The notes under the pieces are model-generated. The model had not been told where the DNA came from and did no database searches. It was given only the letters and a program-made list of their open reading frames with translations. A program made the position numbers and the translations under genes. Source: Roseiarcus sp963820095 (GTDB lineage: Bacteria > Pseudomonadota > Alphaproteobacteria > Rhizobiales > Beijerinckiaceae). Taken from it: DNA of 64,000 bases. Shown one piece after another: positions 56,542 to 64,000 of this stretch. The stretch spans positions 1 through 64,000 of the forward strand of contig CAWFZA010000025.1 in the NCBI GenBank assembly GCA_963820095.1. Reading direction: 5' to 3'. Position 1 is the first letter of the stretch. Each line of letters starts with the position of its first letter.

Positions 56542-57645
56542 CTAATCGGCCCGCTGCAGAAAGATTTTTGTGGCCGGTCCTTCAGTGGCTCGCATGAAGC
56601 CGGGCATTCCCGTTTCCCCGCTGACGCCGGCCCACCACCCGCCCAGGGCGATCTTGAAAGAACGCCATGAGCGAAAGCGAAGCAAAGGCTCCAAGGTCTG
56701 CAATAGCGCGACCGCGGCGAGCAGCGGCCAAACCGACGGATATCGCTTTTTGGCGAGGATCACCCGATTCCGTTCGGAAAGGTAGATGCTGAACCTCGAC
56801 CGCTTCGGGCGCGGTCCCCCAGAACCTGAGGTGGCGCCGGCCACATGGCGGACGACCGAGTCGTGCGCATACCCCAACCGGAACTTTCCGTGACGGAGCG
56901 ACCACTCAGAGTCCTCGTGATAGACAAAGAAGTCCTCATCCATGACGCCGATGGTCTTGATGTAATCCTTTGATACAAACATGGCCGTGCCCGCGACGAT
57001 GTCGAGGGCCTTCTCAACTTCCGGTAGGTCAGGGGTCACTTCGGGGGGCTGCCCATGCCCTAACGATTGCGCCCGGCCAAGCAAGGGAATGTATTTAAGG
57101 CCGCCCCATAGCTGAACCCGCCCATCGACCGCGAAAACAATCTTGCTTCCGACGATTCCGTAATCGCCTTCCGCCTGCCGGCGCACCAACGCGCCAATCG
57201 CGTCCGGCTCGGGAAACGTGTCGGGATTGAGCACCCAGATGAAGTCCCAGTCCGTCCCGGCGGCGGAGATGCAGAAATTGACGCCGCCGCTGTATCCGCG
57301 GTTCTCTCGGGATCTGAGAAGCCTCACCACGCGCCGGTCCGCGCCGAGATGGAAGCGCCGGCCCTCCGCGGCGCCCAGCCGATCGTCCGCCTCGGCCTCA
57401 GCCTCGACCATCCCGGGGACTTTGGACATCTCCCGGATGTCGCGCTCGAACGCCTCATGGCCGCCGTTCTCACAAATGACGACGCTGAACTCTCTGTAGA
57501 TCGAGCCATTGAGCGACGCCAGGGCCCCCACGATGTTCTTGGCTTCATCTGTCGCGACGATCGCAATGACGACGCGGGGAACGGTGGTGATTGCGCTCGC
57601 GGCTTCTAACACTCGACACCCCTCACCAATTGATCCGTCTTGCAT
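56542..57645 (-). CDS. Glycosyltransferase family 2 (rhamnosyltransferase-like)
   Basis: 367 residues. GT-A fold with 'VVIAIVATDEAKNIVGALAS', nucleotide-sugar site 'SRENRGYSGGVNFCISAAGT' then 'DWDFIWVLNPDTFPEPDAIG' (DxD equivalent NPD), and 'MDEDFFVYHEDSEWSLRHGK'. Resembles WcaE/RfbN-type transferases building polysaccharide repeats. Acceptor unknown. Confidence 0.88.
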   Translation of the reverse strand: MQDGSIGEGCRVLEAASAITTVPRVVIAIVATDEAKNIVGALASLNGSIYREFSVVICENGGHEAFERDIREMSKVPGMVEAEAEADDRLGAAEGRRFHLGADRRVVRLLRSRENRGYSGGVNFCISAAGTDWDFIWVLNPDTFPEPDAIGALVRRQAEGDYGIVGSKIVFAVDGRVQLWGGLKYIPLLGRAQSLGHGQPPEVTPDLPEVEKALDIVAGTAMFVSKDYIKTIGVMDEDFFVYHEDSEWSLRHGKFRLGYAHDSVVRHVAGATSGSGGPRPKRSRFSIYLSERNRVILAKKRYPSVWPLLAAVALLQTLEPLLRFRSWRSFKIALGGWWAGVSGETGMPGFMRATEGPATKIFLQRAD

Positions 57646-57919
57646 GGGCTGGCGAAACGCCGTTCGCGATTCGGTCGGGCGCCAGGACGCGCGCCTAAGA
57701 TGCGGCTCCTTGTAAAGCCTCCCTTTGTGTTTTCGGTTAAACTGGCCGCGCGGATATTAAGCCACAGCAAGCGAGCGCCAAGCTCGAAACACGCGCCCAT
57801 CCGTCTCCCAGCCTCGACCGGAGTTGCAGGCGCCACGGCGATACAAGCAGCTATCGGACGCGTAGAGGAGTGTCAATCGGGAGGCCGCAGGGCTCTTCGT
57901 TTGGTTTGGAAGGCGGCCG

Positions 57920-58855
57920 TTATTCACTTTCCTCCCCCCGCACAAAAGCTCGATAGGCCACCAAAAAACGGTAAACACGAATCTGCGCCAGCCCGGCGAT
58001 CGCCATGAGTCGGTTTCGAAATCCGCTCACGCGCGGCGAGGCGAGCGGAAGGAACGCATGCGGAAGGACCGCCAGCAGCGCCGCGCATTGGCGCAAGAAG
58101 AGGAGGATTGGCGCCCTGCCCTCGCGCCGCGCTCCTTCGCGGGCTTCGCGCGTCATCCGCCGCCATTTGCGCTTTAACGCCTCCATTGTCCGGCGAGCAG
58201 GATGGCCTAGGATCGATTTCGGCGCAAACCGAATGCGGTAGCCCTGCCGCCGCGCCCTTTCGCACCAATCCATGTCCTCCGGAACGCTGTTTATGAAATC
58301 GCCGACCGCATCAAACACCGATCGCCAAACGAACATCGATGCGGTCACCGTGAACTTGAGGTCCTTGACGTAGCGGCTGTTGCGGAAGGCGAATACGCTC
58401 TCGAAGGCCTCGGCCGCCGTCATCCGCTCAGGATCCTCAACCAACACGTCGATGTGGCCGCCGACAATATCCGTGTGGCGCAGCTCAGAGAGACCTTCCT
58501 CAAGCCAGCGCTTATCCGGCCGACAGTCGCTGTCGATGAATGCGAGCGCCTCGCCCCGAGAAACGCGCACCGCGGCATTGCGGGCGGGACCGGCGCCGCG
58601 TTCGGCAACCTCAATCACTCGGCCGCGCGACCCGACGAGACGGCAGACGGCCTCGAAGCCCCGGGAGCTGCCATTGTCCGCGATGATGATTTCCGTCCGA
58701 TCGCCCGGGAAGCTCTGCGCTTCCAACAATTTCAAACAGATGTCCAAATTGTCGTAATCGTCGAGGTGCGGCACGATCACCGACACGAGACCTATGCCAA
58801 GCGGCCCGCGGGGCGCCTCGAGCGGCGCCGCTTCCTCGGTCTCGTTGAGCGTCAT
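57920..58855 (-). CDS. Glycosyltransferase family 2
   Basis: 311 residues. 'LVSVIVPHLDDYDNLDICLK', 'EIIIADNGSSRGFEAVCRLV', 'AGPARNAAVRVSRGEALAFI' with 'DSDCRPDKRW' (DxD), and 'SVPEDMDWCERARRQGYRI' (ED-x-D). One or two hydrophobic C-terminal segments suggest membrane association. Second transferase of the glycan cluster. Confidence 0.88.
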   Translation of the reverse strand: MTLNETEEAAPLEAPRGPLGIGLVSVIVPHLDDYDNLDICLKLLEAQSFPGDRTEIIIADNGSSRGFEAVCRLVGSRGRVIEVAERGAGPARNAAVRVSRGEALAFIDSDCRPDKRWLEEGLSELRHTDIVGGHIDVLVEDPERMTAAEAFESVFAFRNSRYVKDLKFTVTASMFVWRSVFDAVGDFINSVPEDMDWCERARRQGYRIRFAPKSILGHPARRTMEALKRKWRRMTREAREGARREGRAPILLFLRQCAALLAVLPHAFLPLASPRVSGFRNRLMAIAGLAQIRVYRFLVAYRAFVRGEESE

Positions 58856-58871
58856 AGCCTGCCTTTACACC

Positions 58872-59105
58872 TCATTTCGCATACTTATCCATAATTAACA
58901 CAGTTTTCTCGAAATTACTCATCTCGAGAATGTCGTCTGTCTCCAGCATCGTATCGAATTCCGATTCAAGCGCGGCGACCAGGATCATGTGGCCGATTGA
59001 CGTCCAAGCTGGATAGTCCTGATAGACGAGCTTTGAGGTATTGGTTTCATCGTCAAGATCGAAGCTCTCTTTGAATGCGCTAAAGACCCGCTCCCTAACC
59101 GTCAT
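58872..59105 (-). CDS. Acyl carrier protein
   Basis: 77 residues from ATG 59105; the longer frame overlaps the methyltransferase. Acidic four-helix ACP pattern with the phosphopantetheine serine in 'DYPAWTSIGHMILVAALESE' (TSIGH rather than the usual DSLG). This variant is common in polysaccharide or modification clusters, distinct from the fatty-acid AcpP. It lies 16 bp before the GT2 gene. Partner ligase not visible. Confidence 0.85.
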   Translation of the reverse strand: MTVRERVFSAFKESFDLDDETNTSKLVYQDYPAWTSIGHMILVAALESEFDTMLETDDILEMSNFEKTVLIMDKYAK

Positions 59106-59185
59106 CGACCCCGCCTCCAAAATCGTCAGGTCTAAGTCCAGGACGCGGCGGCATCCGCTTCCCGGACCGATTCGGCCAATGCCAG

Positions 59186-59923
59186 TCACTCGACTCGCGT
59201 ACAAAGGAAAATCCGTTCCCCGCGCTTCAACCCGTGCTTCAGAACGTAAGGCTCTTTCGACACCCACTCGCGAATCGAGAACCCTGCACCGCGCAGTCGG
59301 TCTCGGAGGTCGCGGCCATAATAGCGAACGTGATCCTCTTGTCCAAAATGGATTAGTCTATCGGCCGCGGTCACGATCGCCGGATTTTCGTATGTCTCGT
59401 CGAGTCCTTCTTCCAACGGAACCATGATGATCGCCATTCCGGACGGGCGCAAAATCCGCCTCAGCTCCGACATCGCCTTCCGATCATCGGGCACGTGCTC
59501 CAGAACATGAAGACAGAGGACGAGATCGAATGATTGATCCGGAAGATCGATGTTGCAAATGTCGATGCGAAAGTCGACATCCGGCTTGAACAGATCGCAC
59601 GTCTTATAACTCTTGACGCCTTTACGGCGAATGAACGCGGTTAGGCTCGGCTCGGGGGCGAAATGAAGAAGCTCCTTGCCCTCGAACAGCTGCTCTTGAC
59701 CCGCGCAGATGGCGAGCGCCCGATGACGTTCAAGAGAGAGGCACCCAGGACAGATCGTATCGGCGGCGAGCGGGTATCCGTAAGAAAAGAAACGGCCGGA
59801 GTGACCGCAAACCGTGCAAACTCTAGGATATTGAGCGCCGAATAATCTGAGGCCGGATTTGCGAGCATATTTGAGCGCTCGTACAGTAGCCCGAATTGGC
59901 TTCGGTACTCTTGTATACTGCAT
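59186..59923 (-). CDS. Class I SAM-dependent methyltransferase with N-terminal zinc site
   Basis: 245 residues. Zinc-type cysteines 'RVCTVCGHSGRF' and 'DTICPGCLSLERHRAL' near residues 35-65 (CxxC twice). Methyltransferase core: 'LLHFAPEPSLTAFIRRKG', 'SFDLVLCLHVLEHVPDDRKA', 'LRRILRPSGMAIIMVPLEEG'. Likely modifies a sugar or lipid in this cluster. First gene of the minus-strand run with ACP and GT2. Confidence 0.85.
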   Translation of the reverse strand: MQYTRVPKPIRATVRALKYARKSGLRLFGAQYPRVCTVCGHSGRFFSYGYPLAADTICPGCLSLERHRALAICAGQEQLFEGKELLHFAPEPSLTAFIRRKGVKSYKTCDLFKPDVDFRIDICNIDLPDQSFDLVLCLHVLEHVPDDRKAMSELRRILRPSGMAIIMVPLEEGLDETYENPAIVTAADRLIHFGQEDHVRYYGRDLRDRLRGAGFSIREWVSKEPYVLKHGLKRGERIFLCTRVE

Positions 59924-60166
59924 GAAATCTTAACCCTGAAACGAAGGAAGCGGCGCTCACGAGAAAACCAAATGGTCTTTTCTTGGCGCCGCTCTTATGT
60001 ACCGCCGTTCTATATCGGTCGAGTGCGACAATGGCAATCCCCGAAGCGGCCAGAATCCGCGAGCTGGCGCGCCTACGCCCGCGGAAGTCGACCGATCGCC
60101 ATTCGCTTCTGGAGCGCCCCCACCAGTGTCCCAGCCGGCGCGCCAATCGGCGCCAGCCGGCTATTG

Positions 60167-60697
60167 TTATTGCTTCTCGACTTGCCCGAACTCGAGGTCG
60201 ACCGGCGTCGCGCGGCCGAAGATCGACACCGCGACCTTGACCCGCGAGCGGGATTCGTCCACCTCCTCGACGATCCCGTTGAAGGAGGCGAACGGCCCGT
60301 CCGCCACCCGCACGTTTTCTCCGATCTCGAACCGGATCGCGGCTTTGGGCCGCTCGACGCCGTCGGCGACCTGTCCCTTGATACGGTCAGCTTCGATGTC
60401 CGGAATGGGCATCGGTTTCTTGTCCGCGCCGAGGAAGCCCGTTACCTTGGGCGTGTTCTTGATCAGGTGGTAGACCTCGTCGGTGAGATCGCATTTGACA
60501 AGGACATAGCCGGGAAAGAACTTTCGCTCCGAGTTGATCTTGCGCCCGCGGCGCATCTCGACAACCTGCTCGGTCGGAACGAGAATCTCCTCGAATTTGT
60601 CGGAAAGGCCGCGTTGGCTCGCCTGCTCGCGGATCGATTCCGCCACCTTCTTCTCGAAGTTGGAATAGGCGTGAACGATGTACCAGCGCATGCTCAT
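60167..60697 (-). CDS. nusG: Transcription termination/antitermination protein NusG
   Basis: 176 residues from ATG 60697 ('MSMRWYIVHAYSNFEKKVAE'). NGN domain with 'INSERKFFPGYVLVKCDLTD' and C-terminal KOW domain 'GENVRVADGPFASFNGIVEE'. Binds RNA polymerase and couples it to Rho or ribosomes. Directly behind secE, the standard order; the usual rplK/rplA follow-on genes are absent downstream, where a glycan cluster in the same direction begins instead. Confidence 0.96.
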   Translation of the reverse strand: MSMRWYIVHAYSNFEKKVAESIREQASQRGLSDKFEEILVPTEQVVEMRRGRKINSERKFFPGYVLVKCDLTDEVYHLIKNTPKVTGFLGADKKPMPIPDIEADRIKGQVADGVERPKAAIRFEIGENVRVADGPFASFNGIVEEVDESRSRVKVAVSIFGRATPVDLEFGQVEKQ

Positions 60698-60725
60698 GTT
60701 TGGACGTTCCGGATCATCACCAACC

Positions 60726-60923
60726 CTATCCGCTGCGCCCGAAGCCGAGCACCAATGAAACGACTGTGCGCAGCACTTCATCGACGACGAGGAAGAACAG
60801 GCTCGTGAACACCACCAGCAGAAGCACGAGTCCGGTCGTGATGAGGGTCTCGCGCCGTGTCGGCCAGATGACCTTGGCGGCCTCGGCGCGCACCTGCTGA
60901 ATGAACTCGAACGGGTTAGCCAT
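60726..60923 (-). CDS. secE: Preprotein translocase subunit SecE
   Basis: 65 residues: 'FIQQVRAEAAKVIWPTRRET' amphipathic region followed by a single membrane helix ('LVLLLVVFTSLFFLVVDEVL'). Essential SecYEG partner. The tRNA-Trp gene often found upstream of secE is not present in the 190 bp before it. Confidence 0.95.
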   Translation of the reverse strand: MANPFEFIQQVRAEAAKVIWPTRRETLITTGLVLLLVVFTSLFFLVVDEVLRTVVSLVLGFGRSG

Positions 60924-60977
60924 TACTTCAATGTGGGTTTGAGGCTTCGGGTGCGGCGGACTACGACGCTCCGCCAG

Positions 60978-61013
60978 AAAAACTCGCGGCGCGGGGCCTC
61001 TCGGCGCCGCGCC
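60978..61013 (-). terminator. Likely Rho-independent terminator downstream of dcd
   Basis: On the minus strand: GGCGCGG, a 12-base loop, CCGCGCC, then GCGAG and five T. It is located between the dcd stop (61117) and secE start, in the transcript direction of both. The five-base spacer before the T-run makes it imperfect. Confidence 0.5.
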
Positions 61014-61116
61014 ACCATGACCTCATACAGGAAAAGATCGCCGCTCGCCAAGCGAAATGTGACGGCCTGAGTGGAAAACTGTCACAATAGCCGCGCCCAG
61101 ATCCGAATCCGCCCGC

Positions 61117-62382
61117 TCAAGCCCGGAAATGCTTGGACAACTTGAGGCCCTGATGTTGGTAATTGGAGGTCGCGTCGGCGCCATAGAGCGTGTCCGGCGG
61201 GCCGGCGAGCTTTTCGTACACCAGCCTCCCGACCGGCTGGCCGTCCTCGAGGAGGAACGGCACGTCGCGGCTGCGCACTTCCAAGACCGCCCGAGCGGAT
61301 GGACGCCCGTCCCTGCCCTGTCCGAAGCCCGGATCGAAGAAACCGGCGTAGTGAACGCGAAACTCTCCTATCGCCGGGTCGATCGGCGCCATTTCCGCCG
61401 CAAGATCAGAAGGGATCTGCACTCGCTCGCGGGAAGCCAGAATGTAGAACTGGTCTGGATCAAGGATCAGGCGCCGGTCCTCGCGGGCGTGAATGGGCTC
61501 CCAGAAATCCTCGATAGCGTAGCCGCGCGGGCGGTTGACGTCGATGACGTCGCTACTCTTGATCGCCCGATAGCCGACGACTTTCTCTCCGAGCCCGCCG
61601 AGGTCGATTCTCAAGACCAAGCCATCGCGCACATCGAGCGAGCCATCGACGAGCGGCAAGGCCAGATGGCGCTTGCGGATCGCGGCATCGTCGAGACTGA
61701 ACGTGTGGCGCTCGCGCTGCTGGGAGTTCCGGCTGCGGAACCGGAGCTGGTTGAGCTTCGATCCCGCCCGGACTCTGACGCTGAAGCTGCGGGGCGAGAT
61801 CTCGAGCCACAGCTCGCCTTTGTAGTCGAGCGGCACGTCGTCGAAAGCCTCGCCGCCGTCGACGATGAGGCGGGTGAAAATATCGAGCCGTCCGGTCGAG
61901 CTCTTCGGATTCGCGGCGCCAGATAGATTGGGCCTCAGCTCCAGCCGCTCCGTCAGCCGCGCGACATAGACGATGCCCTTCTCCAGCACCGCCCCCTTGC
62001 CGGAGAGCGACACGGGCTCGGCGTTGAGGCTTTTGATCCGATCGCGCACCGTCGAGCCGCGCCCCGGCAGGAAGCTCGCGCGCACGCGATAGGCTTCCCT
62101 GCTGATCCTCAAGTCCAGGCTCGCGGGCTGCAGCTGCGAGGGCTCGATGTCGGTCTCCGCCCGGATCAGTTTCCGGCCGATCATGGCGCGGATCTTCTGC
62201 CGACCGAACAGGCCGAACGGAGCGGAGAACAAGGCGTCCGTCCCGCCGGGTTCCTGCGTGTCCAGAATGACGGGAAGCGGCGTGCGGGACGACGTCAAGC
62301 TTGAGGCCTCAGAGGGGCGGTTTTTCGTTGTTAGCGTCCCCTCGCCCCCAAGCCAAGACTTGGCTTTCGGGTGAAGACCCAA
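61117..62382 (-). CDS. dcd: 2'-Deoxycytidine 5'-triphosphate deaminase (double-length type)
   Basis: Up to 421 residues, two dUTPase-like domains, the alphaproteobacterial form. 'RADTDIEPSQLQPAS'-like region 'AETDIEPSQLQPASLDLRI', 'NPKSSTGRLDIFTRLIVDG' (SSxxR-type motif), and second domain 'EFRVHYAGFFDPGFGQG' with 'VLEVRSRDVPFLLEDGQPVG'. It converts dCTP to dUTP for thymidylate synthesis. The first 45 residues are weakly supported; an internal start near residue 46-60 is possible. Confidence 0.88.
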   Translation of the reverse strand: MGLHPKAKSWLGGEGTLTTKNRPSEASSLTSSRTPLPVILDTQEPGGTDALFSAPFGLFGRQKIRAMIGRKLIRAETDIEPSQLQPASLDLRISREAYRVRASFLPGRGSTVRDRIKSLNAEPVSLSGKGAVLEKGIVYVARLTERLELRPNLSGAANPKSSTGRLDIFTRLIVDGGEAFDDVPLDYKGELWLEISPRSFSVRVRAGSKLNQLRFRSRNSQQRERHTFSLDDAAIRKRHLALPLVDGSLDVRDGLVLRIDLGGLGEKVVGYRAIKSSDVIDVNRPRGYAIEDFWEPIHAREDRRLILDPDQFYILASRERVQIPSDLAAEMAPIDPAIGEFRVHYAGFFDPGFGQGRDGRPSARAVLEVRSRDVPFLLEDGQPVGRLVYEKLAGPPDTLYGADATSNYQHQGLKLSKHFRA

Positions 62383-62463
62383 GCAGCAAGGCCCGCTTGG
62401 GGCGGAGAGTTCGCCTTACCGCTGACTCCGGACGGCAGGAGAATCATGAGTGGGCGTGAGCGG

Positions 62464-63355
62464 CTACTTGCCGGCCTTCGTCAACACGAAGTCAAAGTGC
62501 AACGTGCGATAAGGTTGACCTTGCCGCGAACCGTCCGGGGCTACACCGGGGCCGTGTTCAGGAAAGTCGGCAATGAGTTGGGGGCGGACTCCGAACGCGA
62601 CGTCGCTGTCCAGATATTCGCTGCTGCGCACGAAAATGTGGGTGCACAAAGGATCCGCGGTTTTTGTCTCTATGGCGAAATGCAAATGTGCGGGCCGCCA
62701 ATGTTTACGCGGTGGTGTTCGTAATGAGATCGCCTAGCGCGGCATCCATCGGCGCCGGATAAGCAGTCGGCATCACGCTCCAAAAGGCATAATGGCCCTC
62801 CGCGTCGCAGCGAATCCGCCCCCGCCCCCACATGTTCTCCGGATTAAAATCATCCTGAACATCGTAGAGGCCGCGGTCGTCTGACTGCCAAACGTTGACG
62901 ATGGCGTCTTTTATGGCCTCGCCAGATGTGTCCAGTACGCGCCCATAAGCATAAAGCGGCTGTCCCGAAGCCCCGTTGGCGATATCGGCGCCAATCGGAA
63001 AGATCGGCGCCTCGCTGAGGAAGAAGGGGCCTATGAGCGTCGGGATGGTTGCTCCGGCCGGTTTGGGCTGGGAGGCGGCCAGCACCTGCATCGAGACGCC
63101 GATCGAATCGGAAAGCGCGATAAACTCATTGCGCCCATCCTTCGTCACGGCCGCGCCACGGGCAAGAAACGCCATGGACGCCTCCCATTCCGCCCAGGTA
63201 ACTTCATTCTCGCAGACAAATGCGTGGAGGTGATCGATCAAGCCGAGAATCAATTGCCGCAGACGAGGGTTTTCGGTCTTCTGAAATCGATGTCGGACGT
63301 CAGCGAGGATTGCAGCTTCATTTTCGGTGCGGACGCGAGCGGTTGAATTGGTCAC
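62464..63355 (-). CDS. Intradiol ring-cleavage dioxygenase, hydroxyquinol/catechol 1,2-type (one apparent frameshift)
   Basis: About 296 residues from GTG 63355. N-terminal helical dimer domain 'RHRFQKTENPRLRQLILGLI', then 'TLIGPFFLSEAPIFPIGADI' and 'GHYAFWSVMPTAYPAPMD' with iron-ligand Tyr candidates. Near 62712 one extra base breaks the frame; the continuation reads 'KHWRPAHLHFAIETKTADPL' (HLH iron ligands) and 'CTHIFVRSSEYLDSDVAFGV'. It cleaves an aromatic diol between its hydroxyls with O2. Pattern closest to hydroxyquinol dioxygenases. Other pathway genes are not visible. Confidence 0.85.
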
Positions 63356-63588
63356 TCGATTCCCTCAGTCGAAGTGTCAGCTGCCCTTTCATAAAGGACG
63401 TCCGCCTCGCGGTCACGCCATAAATCACCGATGACACGCGGCGTTGACGCGTCTATCTGCGAAGTCGGCTCCCGAAACACAAGATGTCCTGACGTGTCTC
63501 TCGTAAGATCGCGTCCGTCCGCTCGCCAAAGCCATCCACGAGGCGGAATCCTGCAACCGCGCCCGAGTGGCTGCTTCGCGTCGACCAC
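63352..63588 (-). CDS. Hypothetical ORF coupled to the dioxygenase
   Basis: 78 residues; its TGA overlaps the dioxygenase GTG by 4 bases (GTGA), suggesting one translational unit. 'DTSGHLVFREPTSQIDASTP' and 'DLWRDREADVLYERAADTST' look protein-like. No family recognised; it may be the tail of a gene whose start was lost. Confidence 0.35.
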   Translation of the reverse strand: MVDAKQPLGRGCRIPPRGWLWRADGRDLTRDTSGHLVFREPTSQIDASTPRVIGDLWRDREADVLYERAADTSTEGIE

Positions 63589-63791
63589 GTCAGTCCCTGA
63601 CGGAGCTTTTCCCTAGGCCAGGACTTGGCCTTGACGCCAAGGCGTCGAGGACGCTATGCAAGCCTGATCGTGGTCATTTGAGCCGATCGGCTTGCCGCCA
63701 CGTTAAACAACGGGCTAAAAGATCGGGGCGCATTCAAACCGTCGCCTCATCTCAAGCCCGTCAGGCGCCGTCGGCGCAGAGGACTTAGACG

Positions 63792-64000
63792 ATGACGAGC
63801 CCGCGAAAATCCCGCAATCCTAAGACACTGAGGCCAGCGACCCAGTTGATTCATGGCGGGTCGCTGCGTTCGGCGTTCGACGAGACGTCGGAGGCTCTCT
63901 TCCTCACCCAGGGCTATCTTTACGACACGATGGAGCTTTCGGAGGCCCGGTTCAAGGGCGAGGATCCCGGCTTCATCTATTCGCGCTTCGCCAATCCGAC
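63792..64000 (+). CDS. metZ: O-succinylhomoserine sulfhydrylase, N-terminal part (runs off window)
   Basis: Open frame from ATG 63792 to the window end (69 codons). 'RPATQLIHGGSLRSAFDETS' then 'EALFLTQGYLYDTMELSEAR' and 'EDPGFIYSRFANPT' is the N-terminus of the Cys/Met metabolism PLP enzymes, closest to MetZ. It makes homocysteine from O-succinylhomoserine and sulfide. Divergent from the dioxygenase genes. Confidence 0.85.
   Translation, partial: MTSPRKSRNPKTLRPATQLIHGGSLRSAFDETSEALFLTQGYLYDTMELSEARFKGEDPGFIYSRFANP

Noticed and set aside
60924..61116. tRNA-Trp expected upstream of secE, and tRNA genes elsewhere
   Set aside because: No cloverleaf with a GGTTCGA-type T-loop could be found here or elsewhere in the window by eye.

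Overview
This window is a high-GC chromosomal segment of an alphaproteobacterium, most likely of the order Hyphomicrobiales (Rhizobiales), possibly a Beijerinckiaceae/Methylocystaceae-type organism. The evidence is the gene content: an aapQMP amino-acid transporter, a sufBCDST operon, hdaA, usg, a DUF2093 protein, a double-length dCTP deaminase and metZ. The genus call is inference. No rRNA, tRNA or CRISPR was found.

Layout. Positions 1-5.7 kb form an accessory island. It holds an orphan phage portal-like gene with a short cysteine-containing tail, followed by two partial re-duplications of the same portal gene. Between and behind them sit short toxin-like tips, each followed by a small gene that looks like its immunity partner. 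One tip is recognisable as a colicin E5-type tRNA nuclease, followed by an Imm40-like gene. This is the most unusual part of the window: a portal-based polymorphic toxin/immunity cassette array. The island ends in a decayed IS256-family element (5.7-7.0 kb). Then come fmt, purD, a zinc-finger protein with an FAD monooxygenase, aapQMP (its binding protein aapJ lies 25 kb away) and the suf iron-sulfur operon. A HerA-type ATPase and the ppk/ppx polyphosphate pair follow, then a perfect parS core palindrome at 26.19 kb, purMN, and a divergent CDP-alcohol transferase / VOC-AI-2E fusion / hdaA operon. The parS site together with hdaA suggests an origin-proximal chromosomal position.

From 31 to 40 kb there is a PLD-type nuclease, a molybdopterin oxidoreductase, accB-accC, a TPR lipoprotein, rpsU, a DUF2093 gene hidden by a frameshift, an IS5-family element with CTAG flanks, and aapJ. 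From 41 to 47 kb there is a beta-oxidation operon (acyl-CoA dehydrogenase, GFA protein, thiolase, FadB-like enzyme) preceded by two perfect palindromes. usg follows with a textbook sigma-54 promoter. Then come a UdgX/radical-SAM DNA repair pair, a choline sulfatase, an EamA exporter, a thioredoxin reductase, a LysR regulator, a small glycan cluster (epimerase, two GT2, ACP, methyltransferase), secE-nusG, dcd, an intradiol dioxygenase and the start of metZ.

Caution: at least seven genes outside the mobile elements (sufD, ppx, accC, the DUF2093 gene, the acyl-CoA dehydrogenase, fadB, the dioxygenase) each carry exactly one single-base indel. This is more typical of uncorrected sequencing error than of biology. 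Frameshifts in the toxin array and IS elements must be read in that light.
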